Source of the DNA: Histophilus somni
GTDB taxonomy: Bacteria > Pseudomonadota > Gammaproteobacteria > Enterobacterales > Pasteurellaceae
Length of the DNA stretch: 64,000 nucleotides
Direction: 5' to 3'
NCBI RefSeq assembly: GCF_014202395.1
Contig: NZ_JACHGQ010000005.1
Location: 1 to 64,000 of the forward strand
The notes under the pieces were generated by a model. That model worked only from the letters and a program-made list of their open reading frames with translations. It had not been told where the DNA came from and made no database searches. Each line of letters opens with the position of its first letter. Within the stretch, counting starts at the first letter, position 1. The position numbers and the translations under genes were made by a program. Of the stretch, positions 38,444-48,695 are shown one piece after another.

Positions 38444-39703
38444 TTGGATAGTATCCCCCTTAGTACCTTATTTATTACATTAATTATCTTACTTATTCTC
38501 TCAGCTTATTTTTCCGGTTCTGAAACGGGAGTGCTTTCCGTTAATCGCTATCGTATGCGATTTTTAGCAGAAAAAGGGCATAAAGGGGCACAAAAAACAG
38601 AGAAATTGCTTAAGAGAACGGATGTTTTCCTCAGTCTAATTTTAATTTGCAATAACTTAGTTAATATTTCCGCATCAGCAATTGCAACCATTATAGGTAT
38701 GCGTATATATGGTGATGTTGGCGTTGCCGTTGCGACAGGTTTATTGACCTTTGTAATGTTAATTTTTTCAGAAATTTTTCCTAAAACTATTGCCGCACTT
38801 TATCCTGAAAAAGTTGCTTTTGTTTCAAGTCATATTATTAGCATACTATTGAAAATTTTTAGTCCATTAGTTTTTATTATAAATCTATTTATTAGCGGGC
38901 TAATGAAACTTTTTCGTTTAAAAAATGAAGTAAAAGCACATTCTCTTAACTCAGAAGAATTACGTGCAATAGTGAATCAATCAGGACAATATATCCCTTC
39001 TGCACACCAAGAAATGCTTCTTTCTATTTTGGACTTAGAGAAAGTTACGGTCGATGACATTATGGTGCCACGTAATGATATAGCCGGTATTGATGTTGAT
39101 GATGATTGGAAAGCGATTATGCGTCAGCTGAATCATGCCGCTCACGGGCGTGTTGTACTTTATAAAGGCAGTATTGATGAAAATGTACTGGGTATATTAC
39201 GGGTTCGTGAGGCTTATCGCCTAATGCTGGATAAAAATGAATTTAGTAAAGAAACGCTCATTCGTGCAGTAGATGAAACTTATTTTATCCCTGAGGGGAC
39301 AGAATTAAATACTCAATTACTTAATTTCCGCAACAATAAAGAACGTATTGGCTTGGTCGTAGACGAATATGGGGATATTAAAGGACTCGTAACGTTAGAA
39401 GATATTTTGGAAGAAATTGTCGGTGAATTTACCACTTCAACCGCCCCATCTATTGATGAAGAAGTGACACAGCAATCTGACGGAACAATAATTATTGAAG
39501 GATCTGCCAATTTACGTGATTTAAATAAATTATTTAATTGGAATTTAGATACCGAAGATGCCCGCACTTTTAATGGATTGATTTTAGAACATTTAGAAGA
39601 AATTCCTAATGAAGGAACTGAATGTGAAATAAATGGGCTAAAAATTACTGTATTAGAAGTGGCGGATAATATGATTAAACAAGTTAAAGTTGAAAAAGTT
39701 TAA
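38444..39703 (+). CDS. DUF21/CBS-domain membrane protein (CorB/YfjD, hemolysin C-related)
   Basis: The start is a TTG at 38444 with AAAGGAT eight bases upstream; no better in-frame ATG precedes it. The 419-residue protein has an N-terminal DUF21 membrane domain (LILSAYFSGSETGVLSVNRY, then three more hydrophobic stretches to residue ~150), two CBS domains (VTVDDIMVPRNDIAGIDVDD; GLVVDEYGDIKGLVTLEDIL) and a C-terminal CorC_HlyC domain. Such proteins are linked to magnesium/cobalt efflux. It ends in a strong terminator, convergent with pilB. Confidence 0.92.
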   Translation: MDSIPLSTLFITLIILLILSAYFSGSETGVLSVNRYRMRFLAEKGHKGAQKTEKLLKRTDVFLSLILICNNLVNISASAIATIIGMRIYGDVGVAVATGLLTFVMLIFSEIFPKTIAALYPEKVAFVSSHIISILLKIFSPLVFIINLFISGLMKLFRLKNEVKAHSLNSEELRAIVNQSGQYIPSAHQEMLLSILDLEKVTVDDIMVPRNDIAGIDVDDDWKAIMRQLNHAAHGRVVLYKGSIDENVLGILRVREAYRLMLDKNEFSKETLIRAVDETYFIPEGTELNTQLLNFRNNKERIGLVVDEYGDIKGLVTLEDILEEIVGEFTTSTAPSIDEEVTQQSDGTIIIEGSANLRDLNKLFNWNLDTEDARTFNGLILEHLEEIPNEGTECEINGLKITVLEVADNMIKQVKVEKV

Positions 39704-39714
39704 ATAGGTTAAAA

Positions 39715-39738
39715 GCGGATCATGAAGATCCGTTTTTT
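39715..39738 (+). terminator. Terminator after the CBS-domain gene
   Basis: CGGATC, loop ATGAA, GATCCG is followed by six T's, a clear rho-independent terminator at the convergence with pilB. Confidence 0.8.
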
Positions 39739-41152
39739 ATTCACTACTTTGTCCAATAACTCTATCCACTTCTGCTAAATCTGTTATTTCTAACCGCACT
39801 TTTTCCATTGCACTTTCACGCAAATGAGCATAATCCGTTTGGTAGCAAATATGATTATCTATTAGATGCGGTTGTAAAAATTGATAAACACCAATTCGCC
39901 CTTGATATTTCTGATGACAAGTGCAATTTTCATTTTCTGTATGTGGACATTTTTTTCGTACCAAGCGTTGAGCGATGACCAATAATAAACTATTGTCAAT
40001 TTCATGTTGCTTTACCCCCAATTGAAGCAAGCGTGAGACTGCCGACGGAGCATCATTTGTATGTAAAGTTGAGAGAACAAGATGTCCGGTTTGTGCTGCT
40101 CTTAATGCCATTATTGCACTTTCGTTATCCCGAATTTCACCCAACATAATAATGTCAGGATCTTGACGAAGAAAAGTTCTTAACAGTCGGCTAAAATCTA
40201 ACCCGATCTGCGGATTTATTTGACATTGAATGATACCGTTCAATTCAATTTCTATCGGATCTTCCGCTGTCATAATATGTTTGTGCTTATCATTCAGCCA
40301 TTGAAGTGCAGTGTAAAGTGAGATACTTTTTCCACTCCCTGTTGGGCCTGTCACTAAAATGAGTCCTTGGGGTTGAGATAGTGCCTGTTTGAATGATTTT
40401 TGCTGGTTTTCTGTCATACCGAGTTCCGCAAAACTCAACTGTACAGGTTTATTTTGCTGTAAACGCAACACGGCTTTTTCACCCATATTCGTCGGAAGGG
40501 TTGATAAACGAAAATCAAGGATGTCAGAAAATGTTGTTTTAAAATGAAATCGTCCATCTTGAGGTAACCGTGTTTCGCTTATATCCAATTTGGCCAGTAA
40601 CTTTAAACGTGAAAGAATACGCTTACTCAGCGAAAACGGAAGAGGCGATTGGCATTGTAAAATACCGTCTATTCTGAAACGTATTTGCAAGCAATTCATT
40701 TGTGGTTCAATATGAATATCTGATACATTTTGCTTTAACGCATTTTCAAAAATGTGATCTAAAAGTTGAATCACGGGTTCATCAGACTTTTCAGTTACTT
40801 CTATACGATGCTCGGCTACATATTGATTTATAGGTTGCTCTTCAACGAACATATTATTTTGCTGTGGTGATAAGTTTTGTAGTAACTGTTTAAGTAATTG
40901 GTTATTAAGTAAAACCGGTTCTACAATTTTTCCATACAAAAATGCAAATGTTTCACAGGCACTAATATTATTTAGACTATCAACGCCTAACCATAACGTT
41001 TGTTCATTTTCCTGTAAAGGAATGGCAAAATAGCGTAGCAGAATTTGGGATTGTTGCTGATTTCTTTGCCATAAATGCGGTGTTATTTCATAAGTATCTC
41101 CATCGATCGACATCACTATCGGAGACATATCTTCAGATTGAGGAATTATCAT
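39737..41152 (-). CDS. pilB: Type IV pilus assembly ATPase PilB (competence)
   Basis: PilB powers extension of the type IV pilus used in DNA uptake. The 471-residue protein has an N-terminal MshEN-like part, the conserved DIHIEPQMNCLQIRFRIDGIL, Walker A GPTGSGKS, Asp box DPDIIMLGEIRDNESA, Walker B-region His box LVLSTLHTNDAPSAV and the tetracysteine zinc site (KKCPHTENENCTCHQ). The start may also be at an internal Met (residue 9 or 14). In H. influenzae it is the second gene of pilABCD; here neither pilA nor pilC/pilD flanks it. A CRP-S site lies 86 bases upstream. Confidence 0.93.
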   Translation of the reverse strand: MIIPQSEDMSPIVMSIDGDTYEITPHLWQRNQQQSQILLRYFAIPLQENEQTLWLGVDSLNNISACETFAFLYGKIVEPVLLNNQLLKQLLQNLSPQQNNMFVEEQPINQYVAEHRIEVTEKSDEPVIQLLDHIFENALKQNVSDIHIEPQMNCLQIRFRIDGILQCQSPLPFSLSKRILSRLKLLAKLDISETRLPQDGRFHFKTTFSDILDFRLSTLPTNMGEKAVLRLQQNKPVQLSFAELGMTENQQKSFKQALSQPQGLILVTGPTGSGKSISLYTALQWLNDKHKHIMTAEDPIEIELNGIIQCQINPQIGLDFSRLLRTFLRQDPDIIMLGEIRDNESAIMALRAAQTGHLVLSTLHTNDAPSAVSRLLQLGVKQHEIDNSLLLVIAQRLVRKKCPHTENENCTCHQKYQGRIGVYQFLQPHLIDNHICYQTDYAHLRESAMEKVRLEITDLAEVDRVIGQSSE

Positions 41153-41237
41153 ATTGTGCGTTTATATTATTCGGTTAATGATGTACTGAGAATTTTGTTG
41201 CAAAAAGAAAATATGGAAAATACCATCGCACTTTTTT

Positions 41238-41253
41238 TACGATCTGGATCGTA
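41238..41253 (-). promoter_or_regulatory. CRP-S (competence regulatory element) upstream of pilB
   Basis: TACGATCTGGATCGTA is a palindrome with T-runs and A-runs on the flanks, matching the Sxy-dependent CRP site form (TGCGA-N6-TCGCA, here with A for G at the outer positions). It lies 86 bases from the pilB start codon on the transcribed side, so pilB should be induced with competence genes. Confidence 0.7.
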
Positions 41254-41318
41254 AAAATAACTTTTTGTGATATGCGAACATCAGAAATTTTATATTTCTC
41301 AACAGGAGAACCAAAATT

Positions 41319-41459
41319 ATGGAAAAACTTCTTGGCAAAAAAATTTTATCTATTAGGCTAAAAAATGTTCAAATGCAGATTTTTATTTGTCATTTCCTCG
41401 ACTGTTTGCTTTTGTATCGCTATAATTCCTCGTCTTTTAATGTAAATTTAATTTACTAA
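41319..41459 (+). CDS. Possible small ORF ahead of tig
   Basis: A 46-codon frame starts at ATG 41319, eight bases after AGGAGA, and encodes MEKLLGKKILSIRLKNVQMQ followed by a Cys/Phe/Leu-rich tail (IFICHFLDCLLLYRY). No family is recognised. The good ribosome binding site is the only support; it may be a leader peptide or chance. It lies in the 358-base gap between pilB and tig, which otherwise holds the pilB CRP-S site and the presumed tig promoter. Confidence 0.25.
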   Translation: MEKLLGKKILSIRLKNVQMQIFICHFLDCLLLYRYNSSSFNVNLIY

Positions 41460-41510
41460 CGTGTTCGGTGCGTGTTTCCGCCGAGTACAAATTCTTTTTG
41501 AGGTAACATA

Positions 41511-42809
41511 ATGTCATTTAATATTGAAACAACTCAAGGTCTTGAGCGTCGTGTAAATATCACCGTTCCTTCTGAAGCTGTTGAGCAAGCTGTGCGTGAA
41601 GAATTGAAACGTGTAGCAAAAAATGCACGTATTGACGGTTTCCGTAAAGGTAAAGTACCGGCACAAATGATTGAAAAACGTTTTGGTGCATCTGTTCGCC
41701 AAGATGTATTAGGCGATTTATTACAAAAACATTTTTTCAATGTGATGCTTGAAAATAAAGTGAATTTAGCCGGTCGCCCAGAATTTACAGTAGAACAATT
41801 TGAAGCTGGTAAAGAATTAAAATTTACAGCGACTTTTGAGGTTTATCCAGAGATTCAGCTTCAAGGACTGGATAAAATCAAGGTTGAAAAACCGGTTGTG
41901 GAAATTTCAGACGCCGATATTGATAAGATGCTTGACATTTTACGTAAACAACAAGCAACTTGGATTGAAACTCAAGATGTTGCTAAAGCTGATGATCGTG
42001 TTACTATCGATTTCGTTGGCTCTGTTGATGGCGAAGAGTTTGAGGGTGGAAAATCAACAGACTTTGTTTTAGCAATGGGGCAAGGTCGGATGATTCCCGG
42101 TTTTGAAGAGGGTATCATTGGTCATAAAGCGGGTGAACAATTTGAAATTAATGTAACCTTCCCTGAAACTTATCATGCTGAAAATCTAAAAGGGAAAGCT
42201 GCTAAATTTTCGATTACTTTGAAAAAAGTAGAAGTAATGCAATTACCTGAATTAACAGATGAATTTGTGGCAAAATTTGGCCCTAATACAAAAAATGTAG
42301 CGGATTTACGCAATGAAATTGCAAAAAATATGCAACGTGAATTGAAAAATGCTTTGGTTTCTCGTATTAAAACTCAGGTAATTGACGGTTTGTTAGAGCA
42401 AAATCCAATTGAAGTACCTACTGCCGCAGTTGAGCAAGAAATTGAAGTATTACGTAATCAAGCAGCACAACGTTTTGGCGGTAATGCTCAACAAGCTGCA
42501 CAATTACCACGTGAATTATTCGAAGAACAAGCTAAACGCCGTGTTCAGGTTGGTTTATTATTCTCTGAAGTCATCTCTTCTAATGAGTTAAAGGCTGATG
42601 AAGAACGTGTTAAAGCGATGATCGCAGATATTGCATCAGCTTATGAACAACCAGCAGAAGTGATTGAATATTATAGTAAAAACAAAGAGTTAATGAATAA
42701 CATTCGCAATGTCGTGTTAGAACAACAAGCTGTTGATGCTGTATTAACGAAAGCACAGGTAACTGAGAAAGCGTCTTCGTTTGATGAAGTAATGAACCCT
42801 CAAGCGTAA
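41511..42809 (+). CDS. tig: Trigger factor
   Basis: Trigger factor is the ribosome-bound folding chaperone and prolyl isomerase. The 432 residues have the N-terminal ribosome-docking signature [17 protein letters not shown] (about 43-59), the FKBP-type domain near 150-240 ([19 protein letters not shown]), and helical C-terminal arms with [17 protein letters not shown] before the ATG is the binding site. It heads tig-clpP-clpX, a widely conserved order. Confidence 0.98.
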   Translation: MSFNIETTQGLERRVNITVPSEAVEQAVREELKRVAKNARIDGFRKGKVPAQMIEKRFGASVRQDVLGDLLQKHFFNVMLENKVNLAGRPEFTVEQFEAGKELKFTATFEVYPEIQLQGLDKIKVEKPVVEISDADIDKMLDILRKQQATWIETQDVAKADDRVTIDFVGSVDGEEFEGGKSTDFVLAMGQGRMIPGFEEGIIGHKAGEQFEINVTFPETYHAENLKGKAAKFSITLKKVEVMQLPELTDEFVAKFGPNTKNVADLRNEIAKNMQRELKNALVSRIKTQVIDGLLEQNPIEVPTAAVEQEIEVLRNQAAQRFGGNAQQAAQLPRELFEEQAKRRVQVGLLFSEVISSNELKADEERVKAMIADIASAYEQPAEVIEYYSKNKELMNNIRNVVLEQQAVDAVLTKAQVTEKASSFDEVMNPQA

Positions 42810-42829
42810 TTTATAGCTTTTTATAGTTT

Positions 42830-42868
42830 TAAGTGCGGTCGTTTTGTAAGAATGACCGCACTTTTGTT
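42830..42868 (+). terminator. Uptake-sequence terminator between tig and clpP
   Basis: AAGTGCGGTC at 42831-42840 and GACCGCACTT at 42854-42863 form a stem with a short AT loop, followed by TTTGTT. It probably reduces read-through between tig and clpP. Confidence 0.7.
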
Positions 42869-42894
42869 ATTTAGATTTTTTAGAAGAGGTATAT

Positions 42895-43476
42895 ATGAGC
42901 GTCATTCCTATGGTCGTAGAACAAACATCAAGAGGCGAACGATCTTATGATATTTATTCACGTCTATTAAAAGAGCGGGTGATTTTTCTGACTGGAGAAG
43001 TTGAAGATCGTATGGCAAACTTGATTGTTGCTCAACTTCTCTTTTTGGAAGCGGAAGATCCAGCAAAAGACATTAATATTTATATAAACTCTCCCGGCGG
43101 TTCAGTCACTGCCGGAATGGCAATTTATGATACTATGCAATTTATTAAGCCTGATGTGAGAACTCTTTGTATTGGACAAGCATGTTCAATGGGAGCATTT
43201 TTATTGGCGGGTGGCACAGCAGGTAAAAGGGCGGCATTGCCTCATGCAAGAGTGATGATTCATCAGCCTTTAGGTGGCTTTAGAGGACAAGCCTCTGATA
43301 TTCAAATTCATGCACAAGAAATTTTAAAAATTAAGCAAACGTTAAATGAACGTTTAGCATTTCATACAGGACAATCTATTGAACAAATTGAACAAGATAC
43401 TGATCGTGATAATTTTATGTCTGCAGAACAGGCAAAATTGTACGGTTTAGTTGATGACGTGTTAATTAAACGGTAG
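42895..43476 (+). CDS. clpP: ATP-dependent Clp protease proteolytic subunit
   Basis: ClpP forms the 14-subunit serine peptidase chamber. The 193 residues include [20 protein letters not shown], the nucleophile Ser in [15 protein letters not shown] (about residues 94-108), the His in [16 protein letters not shown] and the Asp in the [11 protein letters not shown] region, a full triad. Its start has AGAGG upstream. clpX begins 15 bases after its stop. Confidence 0.98.
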   Translation: MSVIPMVVEQTSRGERSYDIYSRLLKERVIFLTGEVEDRMANLIVAQLLFLEAEDPAKDINIYINSPGGSVTAGMAIYDTMQFIKPDVRTLCIGQACSMGAFLLAGGTAGKRAALPHARVMIHQPLGGFRGQASDIQIHAQEILKIKQTLNERLAFHTGQSIEQIEQDTDRDNFMSAEQAKLYGLVDDVLIKR

Positions 43477-43491
43477 ATATTGGGTAAAGAA

Positions 43492-44736
43492 ATGACAAAA
43501 GAAAAAGAATTACATTGCTCTTTTTGTGGTAAGGAACAAAAAGAAGTAGATAAATTAATTGCAGGCACATCCGGTTATATTTGTAATGAGTGTATTGAAT
43601 TATGTCATGACATGTTAGCTAATGCGGATGACATCGAAGAAATTGATGAAGAATTTCAAGAGGAAGAGCCTAAATTACCGACACCACATGAAATTCGTGC
43701 ACATTTAGATGATTATGTCATAGGCCAAGATTATGCTAAAAAAGTATTAGCTGTGGCGGTGTATAATCATTATAAACGTTTACGTAGCGAAAAAAATACT
43801 TCTGAGGTTGAATTGGGCAAAAGTAATATTTTGCTTATCGGCCCGACAGGCAGTGGCAAGACTTTATTGGCACAAACGTTAGCTCGTATGCTCAATGTTC
43901 CCTTTGCAATGGCAGATGCAACAACTTTAACTGAAGCGGGATATGTTGGTGAAGATGTTGAAAATGTCTTGCAAAAATTATTACAAAATTGTGATTATGA
44001 TATAGAGAAAGCTCAACAAGGTATTATCTATATTGATGAAATTGATAAGATTACACGTAAGTCTGAAAATCCTTCTATTACTCGTGATGTATCAGGCGAA
44101 GGTGTGCAGCAGGCTTTACTAAAATTAGTTGAAGGAACGGTAGCTTCTATTCCTCCACAAGGCGGACGAAAGCATCCTCAACAAGAAATGTTGCGTGTGG
44201 ACACCTCTAAGATTTTATTTATTTGTGGCGGTGCTTTTGCCGGTTTAGATAAAATTATTGAGAAAAGAACGAATACCGGTGGCAAAGGTATTGGTTTTGG
44301 TGCTGATGTTCGTATTGATGAAGAGAAAGTCAGTTTAACCGAATTATTTAAGCAAGTTGAACCTGATGATTTAATGAAATTTGGCTTAATACCGGAGTTT
44401 ATCGGTCGTTTACCTGTTATCGCACCTTTAAGCGAACTGGATGAGGAGGCTTTGGTAAAAATTTTAACTGAGCCGAAAAATGCCCTAACTAAGCAATATC
44501 AAGTTTTATTCAGCTTAGAAAATATTGAATTAGAATTTACCCAAGAAGCATTGATTGCAATGGCGAAAAAAGCACTAGCTCGTAAAACAGGTGCCAGAGG
44601 TTTGCGATCTATTGTTGAAACCCTATTGCTTGATACTATGTATGATCTCCCTTCTATTGAAAACTTACAGAAAGTTATAGTGGAAGAAGAAACAGTCACC
44701 GAAAATAAAGTGCCAGTATTGAAGTTCAATAGTTAA
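43492..44736 (+). CDS. clpX: ATP-dependent Clp protease ATP-binding subunit
   Basis: ClpX unfolds substrates and feeds them to ClpP. The ATG at 43492 gives 414 residues; a TTG four codons upstream is less likely. Features in order: zinc domain with two CxxC pairs ([19 protein letters not shown]), Walker [16 protein letters not shown], Walker B YIDEIDKI, the pore-loop region ([11 protein letters not shown]) and sensor 2 ([14 protein letters not shown]). It ends the tig-clpP-clpX group. Confidence 0.98.
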   Translation: MTKEKELHCSFCGKEQKEVDKLIAGTSGYICNECIELCHDMLANADDIEEIDEEFQEEEPKLPTPHEIRAHLDDYVIGQDYAKKVLAVAVYNHYKRLRSEKNTSEVELGKSNILLIGPTGSGKTLLAQTLARMLNVPFAMADATTLTEAGYVGEDVENVLQKLLQNCDYDIEKAQQGIIYIDEIDKITRKSENPSITRDVSGEGVQQALLKLVEGTVASIPPQGGRKHPQQEMLRVDTSKILFICGGAFAGLDKIIEKRTNTGGKGIGFGADVRIDEEKVSLTELFKQVEPDDLMKFGLIPEFIGRLPVIAPLSELDEEALVKILTEPKNALTKQYQVLFSLENIELEFTQEALIAMAKKALARKTGARGLRSIVETLLLDTMYDLPSIENLQKVIVEEETVTENKVPVLKFNS

Positions 44737-44816
44737 TAAAAAGGTGTGATTTTATCCTGCTATCTAAAAAAGCACAGTAGACAAAAGTTGGTTTTGATTA
44801 TTTTTATTAATCATCA

Positions 44817-45020
44817 CTAACTTTTTCTATTACAGAAAGTGCCATTTTCACTACCATTTCTGCTTTGACGTCCTCCCCTAGCTAAAGCAAGGAGATTCCT
44901 ACCAGCTCCCATTGCAAGCAATGGGCTACTCTCGGTGGGTTTCTGCTGCTGACCGCCAATGCGATTCACTTCACAGACGCTACGGGCACGTCCTGCCCTG
45001 ATTATGCCGTCATTGAGAGT
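44817..45020 (-). pseudogene. tnpB: 3' remnant of an IS605-family tnpB gene
   Basis: The last 67 codons of a TnpB (OrfB) gene are readable: LNDGIIRAGRARSVCEVNRI, then GGQQQKPTESSPLLAMGAGR and the tail to a TAG at 44817. This is the segment just after the zinc finger of TnpB, an RNA-guided nuclease of IS200/IS605 elements. An in-frame stop lies at 45021-45023, and the nuclease domains are absent, so the gene is a deletion remnant. The 3' end of tnpB normally also encodes the guide RNA scaffold. Confidence 0.7.
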
Positions 45021-45106
45021 CTAAAGCGACCTCTGTTAGCAGTAAGAAGTATATCATATTTGTGCTTTATATCCCCCCCCTAAAGGACGTGGTTTTAGGG
45101 CACGAT
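44817..45106 (-). mobile_element. Decayed IS200/IS605-type element
   Basis: The element consists of the upstream hairpin end (minus strand: ACCACGTCCTTTAGGGGGGG, then ATATAAAGCAC; 45060-45106) joined after ~60 bases to the tnpB tail. The hairpin end matches the IS end at 57-98 in sequence and orientation, indicating two copies of one element type in the window, here with the whole central part deleted. A C8 run at 45063-45070 disturbs the hairpin stem. Confidence 0.6.
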
Positions 45107-45134
45107 TAGATAAAAAACACCGCACTTTTAACTT

Positions 45135-46970
45135 TTATATCTTCGTTTTATCTCGTACTGCACCCTTGTCCGCAGATGTTGCGAAATATCCGTAAACTTT
45201 TAGAGCAAAGGAAACTTCTCTCTGGCGATTAGCTGGTTTCCAGCCAAGTTTATCTTGCTCTGCTCGACGCTCAGCAAGTTCTTCTTCGGATACCATCAAT
45301 TCGATGCGACGATTTGGAATATCAATCTCAATAATATCACCATCTTTTACTACACCAATTAAACCGCCTGCCGCCGCCTCCGGTGAGCAGTGTCCGATAG
45401 ACAGTCCCGATGTACCACCGGAGAAACGACCATCTGTAAGTAAGGCACAAGCTTTACCTAAGCCCATAGATTTGAGATAACTGGTTGGATAAAGCATTTC
45501 TTGCATACCCGGTCCGCCTTTTGGTCCTTCATACCGAATCACCACAACATGTCCAGCTTGTACTTTACCCCCCAAAATGCCTGATACAGCATCTTCTTGA
45601 CTTTCAAATACAATGGCTTTACCGCTGAACTTTAAAATGCTTTCATCTACTCCAGCAGTTTTGACTATACAACCGTCTAAAGCAATATTGCCTGACAACA
45701 TAGCTAACCCACCATCTTGGCTGTACGCAAATTCTTTACTGCGAATACAACCATTTTCACGATCATCATCAACCGTATCCCAACGACAATCTTGCGAGAA
45801 AGCTTGAGTAGTGCGAATCCCTGCCGGTCCTGCACGGAAAAATTTATGTATGGCTTTATCTTGAGTGAGTTTGATGTCATATTTTGCAATTTGTTCGCCT
45901 ATGCTCATACCCAAAATTGTACGAGTTTGGCTATTCAACAAGCCGGCACGATCTAATTCACCTAAAATTGCCATAATACCGCCAGCACGATGCACATCTT
46001 CCATGTGATACTTTTGGGTATTTGGTGCAACTTTGCTCAGGCACGGTACTACCCGAGAAAGGCGATCAATATCCGCCATAGTGAAATTGACTTCCGCTTC
46101 CTGTGCAGCAGCTAATAAATGCAAAACGGTATTGGTCGAACCACCCATAGCGATATCAAGACTCATAGCGTTATCAAAGGCTTCTTTTGTGGCAATTGAG
46201 CGAGGTAAAACAGATGTATCATCTTGTTCATAATAACGTTTGCACAGTTCAACAATCTGTTTTCCTGCCGCTAAGAAAAGTTGTTTGCGGTCGGCATGAG
46301 TAGCCAAACATGAGCCATTTCCCGGTAAGCTCAAGCCCAGTGCTTCGGTTAAACAATTCATTGAATTGGCGGTAAACATACCTGAACAAGAGCCACAAGT
46401 TGGACAAGCAGAACGCTCAATTTGTTCGCTGACATCATCTGAAACATTCGGATTTGCACCTTGAATCATAGCATCCACTAAGTCTAATTTAATGATTTGA
46501 TCGGATAATTTGGTTTTACCCGCTTCCATTGGGCCACCTGAAACAAAGACTGTTGGAATATTCAAACGCAATGCGGCCATTAACATTCCTGGTGTGATCT
46601 TATCGCAGTTAGAAATACAAACCATCGCATCAGCACAGTGAGCGTTAACCATATATTCAACACTATCGGCAATTAAATCTCGGCTCGGTAAAGAATAGAG
46701 CATACCTCCATGCCCCATAGCAATTCCATCATCTACAGCGATGGTATTAAACTCTTTTGCTACCCCACCAAATTTTTCAATTTCAGCAGCAACTAGTTGC
46801 CCCATATCTTTTAAGTGAACATGTCCGGGTACAAATTGAGTAAATGAATTGACAACCGCGATAATCGGTTTACCGAAATCATTTTCTTTCATTCCTGTTG
46901 CCCGCCATAAAGCACGTGCACCTGCCATATTACGACCTTGTGTACTGGTCGCTGAACGTAGTTTAGGCAT
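45135..46970 (-). CDS. ilvD: Dihydroxy-acid dehydratase
   Basis: IlvD is the iron-sulfur enzyme of the last shared step of valine and isoleucine synthesis. The 611-residue protein has the cluster cysteines in [12 protein letters not shown] (about residue 119-130) and [20 protein letters not shown] (about 193-212), and [20 protein letters not shown] near the C-terminus. It stands alone; the gene ends 29 bases from the decayed IS element, and no other ilv gene is nearby. Confidence 0.97.
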   Translation of the reverse strand: MPKLRSATSTQGRNMAGARALWRATGMKENDFGKPIIAVVNSFTQFVPGHVHLKDMGQLVAAEIEKFGGVAKEFNTIAVDDGIAMGHGGMLYSLPSRDLIADSVEYMVNAHCADAMVCISNCDKITPGMLMAALRLNIPTVFVSGGPMEAGKTKLSDQIIKLDLVDAMIQGANPNVSDDVSEQIERSACPTCGSCSGMFTANSMNCLTEALGLSLPGNGSCLATHADRKQLFLAAGKQIVELCKRYYEQDDTSVLPRSIATKEAFDNAMSLDIAMGGSTNTVLHLLAAAQEAEVNFTMADIDRLSRVVPCLSKVAPNTQKYHMEDVHRAGGIMAILGELDRAGLLNSQTRTILGMSIGEQIAKYDIKLTQDKAIHKFFRAGPAGIRTTQAFSQDCRWDTVDDDRENGCIRSKEFAYSQDGGLAMLSGNIALDGCIVKTAGVDESILKFSGKAIVFESQEDAVSGILGGKVQAGHVVVIRYEGPKGGPGMQEMLYPTSYLKSMGLGKACALLTDGRFSGGTSGLSIGHCSPEAAAGGLIGVVKDGDIIEIDIPNRRIELMVSEEELAERRAEQDKLGWKPANRQREVSFALKVYGYFATSADKGAVRDKTKI

Positions 46971-47142
46971 AATCTCTCCAAGTAAAATAATATTATTTTT
47001 AAATTTTTATCACTGTTTCTTGCATTCTTAAACACATCGCTAATCATGTTAAAACTGCCCGTCTTCATTGCTTGATTAGTCTATCTTATCGTAGTACTCA
47101 ATAACTGATATGAAACAAGCACGTTCTACTATATAACGTTTT

Positions 47143-48693
47143 TTAAGAATAAAAGTCCAGTGCTAAGTTAAATTCTGACAAGCGTTTTTGTTCTTCCATC
47201 AATTCATTTTTGACTAAAGGGTTATGCTCAAGATATTCTGCATCAAAATATAATGACCATTTTTTTAGAGTGCGGTCGATTTTTAGGGTAATGTTATTTG
47301 TTTTCGATGTCGCTTGGCGAGATTTATTGAGTAAAATAGCCAAACGTAATAAACGAACAAGTGCGATTACATCAGCCCTCGGATAGCGTGCAAATTTTCC
47401 AATGTCAGGCATTTTGAAATGATTAAATTGGTGATGGATTATTGTAGTAAGTAAGCGTTGCTGTTCTTTATCAAATCCGGGCAATTCCATATTTTGTAGA
47501 ATGTAAGCGGAATGTTTTTGTAAATTTTTATGGTTAATCACGACCCCCACTTCATGTAACCTTGCCGCCCATAACAGAATATCTTGCATTTCAGTTTTTA
47601 ATTCAACAGCTTGCCAACTTTGATATTGTTCACTGAGCAATAAGGTGCTTTGATAGGTTCGCTCCGCTTGTGCGAGATCCACATTAAATTGTTGCATAAT
47701 ACCAAGTGCGGTACGTTGGCGAATATTTTTGACTTGGAAATCCTTTTCCAAGCTATAAATAATCCCCTCACGCAATGCTCCGTCTGAATAACGCATTTCT
47801 TTGATAGCAAAGGTTTCAAAAAGTGCGGTCAAAATAGCAAGTCCGGGAACAAATACATCTACACGATCTTCATTGAGTCCATTGATATGTAATTTATTGA
47901 AATGGTGAGCTTTCAATACTTGTGTTATCAACTTGTTTAAGTGCGATAATGTGATAATTGCGTGTTGATTATAGTTGGTACTAATAACTTGATGAACGGT
48001 TTTGATGGTACCGGAAGAACCTAAAACACAATCCCAATTTAAGTCAAGATAAGGCTTGGCAAGATCTTCAATACATTGTTTTGCCGTTTTTTTAGCTCGT
48101 TGAAAGTTATCCCTTGATATTTTGCCACATGGAAAAAATTTCTTGGCAAAACTGACACATCCCATATTGCGACTATTGGCAATTAAAGGGATAAAATCAT
48201 CGCCAATAATCATTTCCGTTGAACCGCCGCCAATATCAATCACGAATTTCCGACCGATCTCAGGTTGGGTATGAGAAACACCGGAATAAATCGTTTTTGC
48301 CTCAGTTTCCCCACTAATGATATTAATCGGATAGGGGAAAACCTCTGCCGCCTGTTGTAAAAATTCTATCTTATTGACCGCACTTCGTAATGTATAAGTA
48401 CCGACTACATTGATATTTTGAGGATCAAATCCTTGTAAGCGTTCGGCAAAAAGAGCAAGACAGTTTACGCCTCTGGTGATAGCGGCTTGGCTTAACATAT
48501 TATTTTCATCTAACCCTTCCGCCAATTGTACTTTTTGTTTTAAACGAGATAAAACTTGAATAGAGCCGTTAATAATTCGGGCAATCACCATATGAAAGCT
48601 ATTGGAGCCTAAATCAATAGCGGCAATTTCTTTCGCTTCACCGCGGTGTTGTACAAGTGCGGTTACTTTTTGTAATAAATTTTCGTTATTCAT
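47143..48693 (-). CDS. ppx: Exopolyphosphatase / GppA family phosphatase
   Basis: Ppx/GppA enzymes remove terminal phosphates from polyphosphate or pppGpp. The 516 residues begin with the actin-like fold motif AIDLGSNSFHMVIARI (about 24-39), have VIDIGGGSTEMIIGDD near residues 146-161 and a C-terminal HD-like helical domain. Pasteurellaceae usually have one such gene, so both activities are possible. It starts two bases after the tamB stop and is probably translated from the same mRNA. Confidence 0.9.
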   Translation of the reverse strand: MNNENLLQKVTALVQHRGEAKEIAAIDLGSNSFHMVIARIINGSIQVLSRLKQKVQLAEGLDENNMLSQAAITRGVNCLALFAERLQGFDPQNINVVGTYTLRSAVNKIEFLQQAAEVFPYPINIISGETEAKTIYSGVSHTQPEIGRKFVIDIGGGSTEMIIGDDFIPLIANSRNMGCVSFAKKFFPCGKISRDNFQRAKKTAKQCIEDLAKPYLDLNWDCVLGSSGTIKTVHQVISTNYNQHAIITLSHLNKLITQVLKAHHFNKLHINGLNEDRVDVFVPGLAILTALFETFAIKEMRYSDGALREGIIYSLEKDFQVKNIRQRTALGIMQQFNVDLAQAERTYQSTLLLSEQYQSWQAVELKTEMQDILLWAARLHEVGVVINHKNLQKHSAYILQNMELPGFDKEQQRLLTTIIHHQFNHFKMPDIGKFARYPRADVIALVRLLRLAILLNKSRQATSKTNNITLKIDRTLKKWSLYFDAEYLEHNPLVKNELMEEQKRLSEFNLALDFYS

Positions 48694-48695
48694 CG

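Noticed and set aside
42830-42868. Novel inverted repeat element
   Set aside because: It consists of two facing uptake-signal cores, a common terminator form in Pasteurellaceae.
45063-45070. C8 run as a phase-variation switch for ilvD
   Set aside because: It lies in the decayed IS end, 65 bases past the ilvD stop, outside any reading frame or promoter.
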